This document shows, in pieces, positions 33,409 through 41,776 of a DNA stretch of 64,000 nt. The notes under the pieces were generated by a model. It saw only the letters and a list, made by a program, of their open reading frames with translations, was not told where the DNA came from and ran no database searches. The stretch is from NCBI GenBank assembly GCA_003169975.1, contig PNAA01000033.1, positions 24,536-88,535 of the forward strand, in the 5' to 3' direction. This stretch comes from Spartobacteria bacterium (GTDB lineage Bacteria > Verrucomicrobiota > Verrucomicrobiia > Chthoniobacterales > UBA10450). Within the stretch, counting starts at the first letter, position 1. Each line of letters opens with the position of its first letter. A program made the position numbers and the translations under genes.

Positions 33409-34836
33409 ATGATGACCCTGCTCCAGCGAATCGCCACCCGCATCTACGGCTCGGCCGTGGCCTGGTCCTTCGTTTTCACGGCCATCCGCGCCGGCGGCAA
33501 CCTGCTCGTGCTGCCGTTAATGCTGCACAAGCTCACGCCCGAAGATCTCGGTCTTTGGTATGTCTTTCTTTCGCTCGGAGGGCTGGCCAGCCTGGTCGAT
33601 TTCGGTTTCTATCCCACGATGTCGCGGGTCACCGCTTATCTCTGGGCTGGCGCGGAGGAAATCCACGAGACCGGCGTTCCTCCAGTCCCTCTCGCGGGCG
33701 ATTCACCGCCGTCGCCCAACTATCGGCTCCTCGCCGATCTCGTGAAAACGATGCAAATTTATTACCGCGGGATCGGCCTCCTGATCACCGCGGTAATGGG
33801 GGTTGCGGGAACGATCTGGATCGTCCAAAAGGCGGCGCACCTGCCCGACGCACACCTGGTGCTGTGGGCGTGGCTGCTGTTTCTCGCTGGCATCTTTGTC
33901 AATATCACCAGCGGGATGTGGCATCCGCTGCTCTCCGGCATCAACCAGGTCCGGCTCAATCAGCAGGTCTTTGTCTGCGGATTGATCGCCAACTACCTAA
34001 CGATTGTTGTTGGGTTGCTGCTGGGCGCCGGACTTTTCGCCCCGGTCGCCGGCTTCTTTCTCATGGGCGCGATCTCGCGCGGCGCGGCGCGGCTGAAATT
34101 CAACCAGTTTACCAACGCCAAAGAGCATGCAGCGGCGGCGCGCTGGTCATCCAAGCTGTTGCGCGGACTGTGGCCCACCGCGTGGCGGACGGGCATCGTC
34201 ACTTTGGGCATTTACGCCACGGTCAACCTAGGGACTCTGATTTGCTCCGCTTTTCTTGGTCTCAAGGCGGCGGCCTCTTATGGGTTGAGCATGCAACTCG
34301 TGCTCGCGGCCGTCGCGATCGCCGCCTCTTTCATCGCGGTCAAGATCCCGCTCATCGCGCAAATGCATGCGCTCGGGAAAACCCGCGAGATTGGAGGCTT
34401 GGTCTTCCCGCGGATGCGCTGGTATTGGTCCATCTATGTAGGTTTGGCTTTAATAACGATCGTTTTCGGGGACCGCGTGATCCACGGTTGGTTTCACTCG
34501 AAGACGCCGCTCCTGTCCACGCCGCTCCTTATCGGGCTCTTTGTTGTCACCGGCCTCGAAGGACATCACGGTATCTTCCGCGAACTGGCCTTGACCGCTC
34601 ACCGCAACCCATTCGCCGTGCCGGTTGTCGTCTCAGGGATTTTGATCGTGCTTCTAAGTTCTCTCCTTGTCCCGAGGATTGGTCTTTGGGCACTGATCCT
34701 CGTCCCTGGAATCATTCAACTCAGTTTCAACAACTGGTGGACGGTGTTGGTGGGACTGCGATCCATGGGGAGTTCCGTGGGCGATTACCTGCGAGGCTTG
34801 CTCGGGCGCACAACCGCCGCTCCGACTCCTTCCTAA
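33409..34836 (+). CDS. polysaccharide flippase (Wzx/MATE-like)
   Basis: 475 aa with about 12 transmembrane helices. The N-terminal region GGNLLVLPLMLHKLTPEDLGLWYVFLSLGGLASLVDFGF is the usual Wzx/RfbX start. A hydrophilic insert after helix 2 (about residues 84-105, WAGAEEIHETGVPPVPLAGD) is less typical. It would flip undecaprenyl-linked oligosaccharide across the inner membrane. ATG 33409 or 33412. Its presence together with a Wzy-like polymerase suggests a Wzx/Wzy pathway in parallel with the ABC-2 permease. Confidence 0.9.
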   Translation: MMTLLQRIATRIYGSAVAWSFVFTAIRAGGNLLVLPLMLHKLTPEDLGLWYVFLSLGGLASLVDFGFYPTMSRVTAYLWAGAEEIHETGVPPVPLAGDSPPSPNYRLLADLVKTMQIYYRGIGLLITAVMGVAGTIWIVQKAAHLPDAHLVLWAWLLFLAGIFVNITSGMWHPLLSGINQVRLNQQVFVCGLIANYLTIVVGLLLGAGLFAPVAGFFLMGAISRGAARLKFNQFTNAKEHAAAARWSSKLLRGLWPTAWRTGIVTLGIYATVNLGTLICSAFLGLKAAASYGLSMQLVLAAVAIAASFIAVKIPLIAQMHALGKTREIGGLVFPRMRWYWSIYVGLALITIVFGDRVIHGWFHSKTPLLSTPLLIGLFVVTGLEGHHGIFRELALTAHRNPFAVPVVVSGILIVLLSSLLVPRIGLWALILVPGIIQLSFNNWWTVLVGLRSMGSSVGDYLRGLLGRTTAAPTPS

Positions 34837-34847
34837 CTCACGTTGCG

Positions 34848-35588
34848 ATGGATACGCCAATCCTTTACACGACCAAGCGCTTGCTGCGGATTTTGGATAG
34901 CCGTTGGACGCGTAAGACACGATCGGTTCAATTCCGTGGAATCAGCTTCCAGTTTTACTCCACTTATTGGTGGAGCGACGTCTCGCAGACTCTCCTGGAA
35001 ACAGAAATCGCTCCCTATTTCGACGCCCTCGAAAAAGACTTCGAACCTTCGATTGTCATCGACGTGGGCGCCGCGACCGGTCACTTCGCAGTTCTCGCGG
35101 CAAAGCTTTTCCCTGGCTCGAAGGTCTACGCCTTTGAGCCCTCCGAGAGACAACGAATATTGCTGGAGCGAAATGCGCGGCTAAATGGAGTCGAGAACCT
35201 GGAAATCGAGCCGTTCGGTCTCTGGAATCGCGCCGACCAGCTTGCCTTCCGAACGAACGGTGCTGAAAGTTCGTTTGAATCCGTCAGTCGATTTCGCGGG
35301 CAACTTCAGTTCCTTGAGAAGGTGTCCGTGCTATCACTTGATCAATGGGCGCGCGAGAAAAACATCTCGGGCATCGATCTAGTTAAACTGGACGCCGAAG
35401 GAGCGGAGATCGAGGTTCTCGAAGGCGCAAGCGCGGTGTTGGAGCGGGATCATCCTCACCTCCTGATCCAGGCATATCACATCCGCGAGGGAGCGCGCAC
35501 GCTGGAACGATGTGCCGAGATCTTGCATGGACATCGTTACACGACTCGTGAGACTGGTGAGCAGTCGGGACTGCTGTGCGCAAAGTAA
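34848..35588 (+). CDS. FkbM-family methyltransferase
   Basis: 246 aa from ATG 34848, 11 nt after the flippase stop. IVIDVGAATGHFAVLAAKLF, VYAFEPSERQRILLERNARL, and LVKLDAEGAEIEVLEG mark the FkbM family. The same frame is open for 431 codons upstream through the flippase gene, but that part has no family match and is a high-GC shadow. Paralogue of 31715-32482, with low identity outside the motifs. Confidence 0.9.
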   Translation: MDTPILYTTKRLLRILDSRWTRKTRSVQFRGISFQFYSTYWWSDVSQTLLETEIAPYFDALEKDFEPSIVIDVGAATGHFAVLAAKLFPGSKVYAFEPSERQRILLERNARLNGVENLEIEPFGLWNRADQLAFRTNGAESSFESVSRFRGQLQFLEKVSVLSLDQWAREKNISGIDLVKLDAEGAEIEVLEGASAVLERDHPHLLIQAYHIREGARTLERCAEILHGHRYTTRETGEQSGLLCAK

Positions 35589-35657
35589 GTCGTTCAGACC
35601 CAAACAGGCAACAAGCAAGAAACATCGCAACGCGCAAGATATGAAAGGAGTGACTAA

Positions 35658-36470
35658 GTGACCTCAGAACACAAGGATTCGGCGGTGCTCCGTTTCCTTC
35701 CAAAGTATCTCTACGCCGTCATCTCGAGTCTTTTTCTCTTCACGATTGGAGTCTTCTCGGGCCGTCATCGGTATCTGATCTTCCGGATCGCGGAACACTT
35801 TGGGATGAAGACGCCACAAGCGCGCCAATCCATCCCGACAATTCCGCTCACTTCCGTCCTGGATTCCAAGTTGGACATCACGCTGCTCGAACCTTTGGGC
35901 GACCCAGGCAACGTCACCTTGCTGGAATTGATGGTCATCTCCTTTCTGGCGCGCCGGGCGAGGCCGCAAGCGGTCTTCGAGATAGGTACCTTTGACGGCC
36001 GAACGGCCCTGAACCTCGCCGCTAATCTTGGCCCGGAAGGCAAGGTTTACACCTTAGACCTGCCAAGCGCGGCCCTGGACGCCACCAAGTTTCCCCTGGC
36101 GGTAGGCGAGCGTTCCTTCGTCGCCAAAGCGAGTTCCGGGGCGAAGTTTGTCAACACGCCGCACGCCGCCAAGATCACACAACTCTACTGCGACTCGGCG
36201 ACTTTCGACTTCTCGGCCTATGAGAATCGAATGGGTCTTGTCTTCGTAGATGGTTCGCATACGCGCGAATATCTCCAACAAGACAGCCAAACGGCGCTGC
36301 ACCTGGCCGCCGATGGCGCGGTCATCCTGTGGCACGACTACCAACAGGATTGGCCAGGAGTGATCGCGGGGTTGAACGAACTCTACGAAACGAACCCGGC
36401 CTTTTCAGCCTTGCGCAAAATCGAAGGCACAACCCTGGTCATGTTGCAGCGTGAAAACTATCGTCGTTAG
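35658..36470 (+). CDS. class I SAM methyltransferase (Methyltransf_24-like)
   Basis: 270 aa with GTG start and GGAG 8 nt upstream. A hydrophobic segment at 17-34 (LYAVISSLFLFTIGVFSG) may anchor it in the membrane. AVFEIGTFDGRTALNLAANL is motif I, VYTLDLPS follows, then LVFVDGSHTREYLQQD. The final codons CGT-TAG are formed by a TCGTTAGGC element. It overlaps the next gene by 20 nt. Confidence 0.85.
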   Translation: MTSEHKDSAVLRFLPKYLYAVISSLFLFTIGVFSGRHRYLIFRIAEHFGMKTPQARQSIPTIPLTSVLDSKLDITLLEPLGDPGNVTLLELMVISFLARRARPQAVFEIGTFDGRTALNLAANLGPEGKVYTLDLPSAALDATKFPLAVGERSFVAKASSGAKFVNTPHAAKITQLYCDSATFDFSAYENRMGLVFVDGSHTREYLQQDSQTALHLAADGAVILWHDYQQDWPGVIAGLNELYETNPAFSALRKIEGTTLVMLQRENYRR

Positions 36471-37467
36471 GCTGGATCATCTCGGCGATCTCCTGCTGAC
36501 CACGCCGCTGGTGCGCGCGCTGGCCCTGGCGGGTCATGATGTGGATGTGCTCTTGCGCCAGGCTTTCGCGCCCATTTTTGATCATTCTCCTCATGTGCGG
36601 GAATGCATTTGTATCGAGCAAGTGGCGCCCGATTTCCCGCGCGGCTGGTGGCGCTTGTCCCGCTGGCTTCGCTCCCGAAATTATGACCTGATTATTCTCG
36701 CTTACGCGAAGGAGAAGCGGCTCTGTTTCGCTTCAGCCTTCAGCGGGACTCCGCGGCGGATTGCGATGTGGAGCGGCGTCTGGGGACGGCTGACTTTCCA
36801 CCAATGCCTGCGGTCTGAAATTTTGACTAGCCCTCGCCCTTTCTCCCAGATTCTCCTTCGTTGCGCCGAGGCCGTGGGCGCGCCCGCGCAAGGACTGAAA
36901 CCGGATCTCTTTCTTTCCGAGCCGGAGCGAGCTGCGGCGCAGGCGCTCATCCCGCCGTCGCTGGCCGGTCGCGCGCTCATCGGGATTCATCCCGGATCAG
37001 CTGGCAACGCCTGCAACTTGCCGAGCAAAATTTATGCGGATCTAGCCGCCAAAATCCTGCAGGAAACCAACTACGGCGTGGTGCTTACCGGCACGGCCGA
37101 TGAAACGCCACTGCTGACGGAGTGGCCCGGAGAGGTTCTGAGTTCGGAGCGGGTCTGGAACGCAATGGGAAAGCTCAATCTCCGGCAACTGGCGGGCGTG
37201 GTGGCGGAGATGAAAGTCTATGTCTGCTCAAGTACCGGGCCGCTGCATGTGGCCAGCGCGCTGGGGACGCGAACGGTTTCGCCATTTTGTCCGGCTGTGC
37301 CCCTCAATGCCGCGATTTGGGGGAATGTCGGAGCGCTTGCGCGCGTGATTGAGCCGGCGACTTGTCCCCGAGTTTCGCCAAGCCAGACTTGCTGCGATTT
37401 TGGTGGGCAAATTTCTTCATCGCAGTTATTCGCTGAAATTCAGCGGCTGCTCCGTTCTCCGCCCTGA
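36451..37467 (+). CDS. family 9 glycosyltransferase (heptosyltransferase-like)
   Basis: 338 aa with GTG start inside the end of the previous gene. VVRLDHLGDLLLTTPLVRAL is the standard N-terminus of ADP-heptose:LPS transferases; IGIHPGSAGNACNLP and CSSTGPLHVASALGTRTVSPF are the C-terminal nucleotide-sugar-binding motifs. One of three GT9 genes in the cluster (also 37471-38589 and 40164-41135). In this context it may act on a core-oligosaccharide-like acceptor. Confidence 0.9.
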   Translation: MKTIVVRLDHLGDLLLTTPLVRALALAGHDVDVLLRQAFAPIFDHSPHVRECICIEQVAPDFPRGWWRLSRWLRSRNYDLIILAYAKEKRLCFASAFSGTPRRIAMWSGVWGRLTFHQCLRSEILTSPRPFSQILLRCAEAVGAPAQGLKPDLFLSEPERAAAQALIPPSLAGRALIGIHPGSAGNACNLPSKIYADLAAKILQETNYGVVLTGTADETPLLTEWPGEVLSSERVWNAMGKLNLRQLAGVVAEMKVYVCSSTGPLHVASALGTRTVSPFCPAVPLNAAIWGNVGALARVIEPATCPRVSPSQTCCDFGGQISSSQLFAEIQRLLRSPP

Positions 37468-37470
37468 CGA

Positions 37471-38589
37471 TCAACCCCTCTCTTTGCTCGCGACTTGCCG
37501 CCTAACGAGTTCAGCCACGGCTTCCGGCTGCAGGAGTTCGAATGCCTGTTCCTGCGCGGGCGGGGGCACGCGCTCGAGATCCGGCGCGGCGTCGATCTCG
37601 GTTTCGCAATAGGCGCCGGTCTCAATCTTTCCGACCGCGAAGTTACGCACGAAGACCACCGGCGTCTGCACCGCGTTCGCCAAATGGCGGGGACCGGAGT
37701 CGGGGCAGAGGGTCACTGCGCATTTTCGCAGAAAGCAGGCGAGTGAAAGAAGATTGAGCTTGCCAGCGAGCAGCAGTGCCCGCAGGCCAAACTCGGTCTT
37801 CAGTTTCTCGAGCAGCTCGGCCTCGCCAGCTGTTCCGCAAAGAACCGCCTGGTGGCTTTCGTCCGCTTCGAGATAAGCCACTGTTTCGGCAAACTTGCGC
37901 GCCGGCCAGACACCGGAAGCCTGGCGACTCGTTAGGAAGCAAGCTACGACCGGCTTCTCGCCCATCCCCGCTTCGGTCCAGATTGCGTCCGCCTTTTCAG
38001 CATCTCGCGCAGCGGGGTAAACTCTCGGACGCAGCGGCCAATCGGCGGCGCGACCGGCGAGCTGAGCGACGAGATCGCGAAAGTAGGCCGGATAAGGCTG
38101 CGGATAACTAATTGGCACGGGATAGGTGGCTAGTGCGGAGAAGCCTTTGTGGATGTAGCCGACGCGGTTGGGAATCCCGCGACGCGTCACTCCGACGAGG
38201 TCGCGCCAATAGCCGCCGCTGTTGTAGCAGATCGCCACATCAACCGGGCCCAATGAGTCGAGCGATTCGACGCAGCTTTTGATAAAGGGGTTGTTCGCCA
38301 GGACCTCGGTCGCGGGCGGTTTGGCAAGGAAATGCCACTCGCACTCCGGGAAAGCTTCGACCAGAGCCGGAAGCGACGCCGTGTTGTAAAGGACATCGCC
38401 GATGTGGTGCGCGCCGACGAGGATCCCGCGGCGCCAGGAGGCCGGCGGAGTCGGGCGGCCAGGGCATGAAACCCTCGCTGCCACTTTCAAAAGCGGCGCG
38501 GCAAACTCGCTCCACCGTGCCAGGGCGAGGTTTCGTCTGTCGCGAAAGGTCGCGGGGTTGACGGGCGAAGAAGGCATCATCGCTATCAT
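37471..38589 (-). CDS. family 9 glycosyltransferase (heptosyltransferase-like), reverse strand
   Basis: 372 aa. GILVGAHHIGDVLYNTASLPALVE (H-I-G-D-V in place of L-G-D) and TLCPDSGPRHLANAVQTPVV are GT9 motifs. Starts at 38589, 38580 or 38577 are all possible. It is the only reverse gene between 30.8 and 41.8 kb and is tail to tail with the previous GT9. No flanking repeat was seen that would explain its orientation. Confidence 0.85.
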   Translation of the reverse strand: MIAMMPSSPVNPATFRDRRNLALARWSEFAAPLLKVAARVSCPGRPTPPASWRRGILVGAHHIGDVLYNTASLPALVEAFPECEWHFLAKPPATEVLANNPFIKSCVESLDSLGPVDVAICYNSGGYWRDLVGVTRRGIPNRVGYIHKGFSALATYPVPISYPQPYPAYFRDLVAQLAGRAADWPLRPRVYPAARDAEKADAIWTEAGMGEKPVVACFLTSRQASGVWPARKFAETVAYLEADESHQAVLCGTAGEAELLEKLKTEFGLRALLLAGKLNLLSLACFLRKCAVTLCPDSGPRHLANAVQTPVVFVRNFAVGKIETGAYCETEIDAAPDLERVPPPAQEQAFELLQPEAVAELVRRQVASKERG

Positions 38590-38634
38590 CGCGAATAAAT
38601 TGCCGGACGCACTTCGACAATCTATTTTGCGCCT

Positions 38635-40167
38635 ATGTCGTTCGAATCCGGTCGGCTATTTGGGCCACGCGTCGGGCTTTGGCTCGTGACCGCGCTCGGG
38701 CTGGTGGTCTGTGCCGCGATCGGTATGACAATGGGATCGGGCGCGCTCCCGCTTGTGATCGTGATCGCGACCATCGTTCTGGCCCTCACCTGGGTGACGC
38801 GGGCGAAGCAGCGCTGGTGGTTGCTGGTTCCGGCCGCGGGCACGCTCGGGGGCTATTTTTGGTTTGGTTTCAAGTTGTACCCGCACGAGGTGGCGCTGGC
38901 GGGCAGTCTTATTCCTCTTATTATCGCGACGGCGGTTCGCCGCAGCGGTCGGATTGAGAACCGCCCGCCTTTTCCAACGGTTCTCTATCTGCTCAGCCTT
39001 TATCTCCTGGCGCACTGGCTGGGGAGCAACATCTACAACAAACTCGACAGCGGCGGCGGCTACGGCAATGTCACCCGCGCTTACTTCAACGCCTATTGGG
39101 TCATCATCTTTCTCATCGCCTTTTGGCGCCATGGATCGACGGCATACATCCCGGCTGCTCTTTTTCTGAGCTATCTTGCGGCGGCCTTCCGGGTCATTGT
39201 TGGGCTGCTGACCTATTTCACCAACGGTTTCGCCTACATCCCGGTAATCAACTACGTCCTTCCCGGCTCGACCCACGCCCGCGGGGCCGATTTGCGTGCC
39301 TCGGGTTTGACTCTCGCCACCCTGGCAGCCTGCTACTTTTTGATCCACAAGGGCTTTTTCCGGAAGTCGTTTCATCTCCTGATCTACTTTGGCAGTTGTG
39401 TGGCCCTGCTCTTCGGCTCCGGGCGAACCGTTCTCGTCCTCGCCTGCCTCATCCCGATTTTTGCTGCATTGCTTTATCGGAGAGTGGTTCCGCTCATCTT
39501 TTCGTTACTTGCGGTGGCGACAGTTCTTGTCGTTCTAAACGCGGAGCCCACCTTGCTCGATCATGCCTCTTTCCCTGTGCAACGCTCCGCGTCGATTCTC
39601 CTGTTCGACAAAGCGCAGGCGGTCAAATACGGGCTGGCCGAATCGAGCGACGAGTGGCACGAGAACCTGCGCGCGCTCGGCTTCAAGAAATGGACCTCCT
39701 CGTGGCACAATTTTCTCTTTGGAACTGGCATTCGCCCCTATGACAACGCCATCGTCGAGACCATCGCTGGCGTGACGACGAATGAAGATTACCTCGAATC
39801 CTCGGCCAAGGTCGGCGCCTATGAATCCGGCTGGTGGACGGTGATCGCGGTGACTGGCCTCGTCGGCCTCGTCCTCTACTTGATCGTGCTGATTTATTTG
39901 TTGCGCCGTCTCCTGCCCATCCTCCTGCGCGAAAAGGTGCGAGACCATGCGCACGCTTTCGCGTTCATGGCCGTTTTCGGGATTGTCATCTGGCTTGTCC
40001 TTGGCTGGACGAACGGCGGATTCCCCAGCACCGAAATCATGTTTGGCTTCCTCGCGCTGCTCGCGATCGAGGATGCAAGACCACGGCATCAGCCGGTCGC
40101 GACGATTGAAGGTCATCGCGGGGTCGCTCTCTCGTCGGTGCGGCGGATTGTGCCTGCCGGCCGATGA
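38635..40167 (+). CDS. O-antigen polymerase/ligase-like membrane protein (Wzy/WaaL)
   Basis: 510 aa with about 11-12 hydrophobic helices and a large loop between helices 9 and 10 (about 300-400, containing WTSSWHNFLFGTGIRPYDN and ETIAGVTTNEDYLESS), the typical Wzy_C arrangement where an HNxx(L/F)-x-x-G element precedes the final helices. Probable polymerase or ligase of the surface glycan. ATGA overlap with the following GT9 gene. Confidence 0.85.
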   Translation: MSFESGRLFGPRVGLWLVTALGLVVCAAIGMTMGSGALPLVIVIATIVLALTWVTRAKQRWWLLVPAAGTLGGYFWFGFKLYPHEVALAGSLIPLIIATAVRRSGRIENRPPFPTVLYLLSLYLLAHWLGSNIYNKLDSGGGYGNVTRAYFNAYWVIIFLIAFWRHGSTAYIPAALFLSYLAAAFRVIVGLLTYFTNGFAYIPVINYVLPGSTHARGADLRASGLTLATLAACYFLIHKGFFRKSFHLLIYFGSCVALLFGSGRTVLVLACLIPIFAALLYRRVVPLIFSLLAVATVLVVLNAEPTLLDHASFPVQRSASILLFDKAQAVKYGLAESSDEWHENLRALGFKKWTSSWHNFLFGTGIRPYDNAIVETIAGVTTNEDYLESSAKVGAYESGWWTVIAVTGLVGLVLYLIVLIYLLRRLLPILLREKVRDHAHAFAFMAVFGIVIWLVLGWTNGGFPSTEIMFGFLALLAIEDARPRHQPVATIEGHRGVALSSVRRIVPAGR

Positions 40168-41135
40168 AACCAGCAAAGACCGGCCGGACGGTTCTCTTCG
40201 AGCCCTGGAGCCTGGGGGACGTCTTCATCGCGGCGGCCGCGCTTCGGGAATTGACGATCCCCGCCGCGATCGCCTGCCATTCAGCGTGGCATCCTCTCGT
40301 GCGCTGCGCCTTGGCGGCGACGCCGGACCTGGAACTGATCGCGGTCGACTTGCCCTACACAACTCGAAAGCGTGCCAATCCTTTTGATGCCAGCGGCGGC
40401 ACGGCCGGAAATCCAACCAGCGATATCGCCGAGGTCCTCAGTATTCGTGGCGACTTCCGCGACCTGAGCGCCGCGCGCAAACTTTTCCCCTTGGCTCGCA
40501 TTCGCATGAATGGTTGGGCGCGATTCTTCGGTCGCAAAAGCTCGATCGTGAACTTTCCATACGCGCTCGGCGTCTTGCCAGTTGCGAATCGCTACCGGTC
40601 GTGGGCTAAACTCGTCGGCGTGTCCTTTCGGCAAATCGAGGCAACTTATCGCCGGCTGCAAACACAAGCTCCGAGCAACGACCGCGTCGCGATTCACGTC
40701 GGCGCGCAATGGCGCTCCAAGCAGTATCCGGATGTATCTGGTCTGCGAAACGCATTGCGCGGCCAGGGTTGGGACGTAGCCATTCTCGCTGCTCCCGGCG
40801 ATCTTCTCCCGGGCAACCTGCTCGAGAACGAAATAAGCAGAGTCGCCGACGAAGCGTTGATCGAAGAGTTGCGCGCCGCCGCACACGTCATCACCAACGA
40901 CTCAGGGCCGATGCACGTCGCCGCCTTTCTCGGTTGCCGTACGACCGCGCTGGTTCGCACGTCGCCGATCGAAGAATGGGCGCCGCCAGCCACACAGATC
41001 GTGCGTTCTCCGGCAACGCCGCGCGGTTATCGCCCGAATCCTCGTTACATGTCGGACGAAGTCCTGCCGGGGTGGCCCTCCGCGCAAGAGGTTTTGATCA
41101 GACTCTTGCCACCCACGGCCAAGAACGAATGTTAA
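40164..41135 (+). CDS. family 9 glycosyltransferase (heptosyltransferase-like)
   Basis: 323 aa. FEPWSLGDVFIAAAALRELT at the N-terminus and HVITNDSGPMHVAAFLGCRT near 245-265 are the GT9 N- and C-domain motifs, with VAIHVGAQWRSKQYP in place of the usual HPGA. Coupled by ATGA to the polymerase gene and overlapping the next gene's ATG by 7 nt. Confidence 0.87.
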   Translation: MKPAKTGRTVLFEPWSLGDVFIAAAALRELTIPAAIACHSAWHPLVRCALAATPDLELIAVDLPYTTRKRANPFDASGGTAGNPTSDIAEVLSIRGDFRDLSAARKLFPLARIRMNGWARFFGRKSSIVNFPYALGVLPVANRYRSWAKLVGVSFRQIEATYRRLQTQAPSNDRVAIHVGAQWRSKQYPDVSGLRNALRGQGWDVAILAAPGDLLPGNLLENEISRVADEALIEELRAAAHVITNDSGPMHVAAFLGCRTTALVRTSPIEEWAPPATQIVRSPATPRGYRPNPRYMSDEVLPGWPSAQEVLIRLLPPTAKNEC

Positions 41136-41776
41136 AGCCTTTACTTGCGCGTTTGCACGCGCCGGTCTATCGCCGGCGTCTCAGTGTTCTGACCGAACTG
41201 ATCCTGCCGCATCTCCGCGATGGCGATACGATCCTTGATGTCGGCTGCGGCGCAGGCACGCTGGGCGCGGCGCTGCATTCGCAGGCGCATGCTCGCGGAA
41301 TGGATGTGCGCGTCGAGGGGCTCGAGCGCTTCCCGCGCGGAGGAGAACCCATTCCCGTCACGCCCTACGACGGCAAAAGTTTTCCTTTCGCAAATCAGAG
41401 TTTCGACCTCGTGATCGTCGCCGATGTTCTGCATCACGAAAGTCAACCGGAGGCGCTTCTCCGCGAATGCATCCGTGTCAGTAAACGCCGGGTTGCGATC
41501 AAGGACCACCAACTCTGGGGACCACTGGCAAAGATGAGGGTCAGCCTGATCGATTGGGCGGCGAATGCTCCCTACGGGGTCGAATGTCTCTATCGCTACA
41601 ACACGCCTTTGCAGTGGGAGTCCGCCCTGCGCGATTTGCGGCTCACACCGGTCGCTCTTCATCGATCGATCAATCTCTACCCAGTGGGTTTCAATTTTCT
41701 TTTTGGCCGACGCCTCCAGTATCTCGCGATCTGTCGTGTTCCCTCGAGTCTCGAGGAGAACGCCGGCGCGCTCTAG
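41129..41776 (+). CDS. class I SAM-dependent methyltransferase
   Basis: 215 aa from ATG 41129. TILDVGCGAGTLGAALHSQA (motif I), LERFPRGGEPIPVTPYDGKS, FDLVIVADVLHHESQPEALL (motif post-I) are textbook Methyltransf_11/25 features. Tail to tail with the HAD-UbiA gene, overlapping by 4 nt. The frame is open upstream through the GT9 gene but without homology. Confidence 0.88.
   Translation: MLKPLLARLHAPVYRRRLSVLTELILPHLRDGDTILDVGCGAGTLGAALHSQAHARGMDVRVEGLERFPRGGEPIPVTPYDGKSFPFANQSFDLVIVADVLHHESQPEALLRECIRVSKRRVAIKDHQLWGPLAKMRVSLIDWAANAPYGVECLYRYNTPLQWESALRDLRLTPVALHRSINLYPVGFNFLFGRRLQYLAICRVPSSLEENAGAL

Noticed and set aside
33661..33720. Hydrophilic HETGVPPV insert in the flippase as a repeat-derived insertion
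   Set aside because: No palindrome or matching repeat was found at this place, so a repeat origin is not supported.
33555..34847. 431 codons open in frame upstream of the FkbM gene, suggesting a large fusion
   Set aside because: The stretch overlaps the flippase gene in another frame and has no homology signal; the FkbM domain begins cleanly at ATG 34848.
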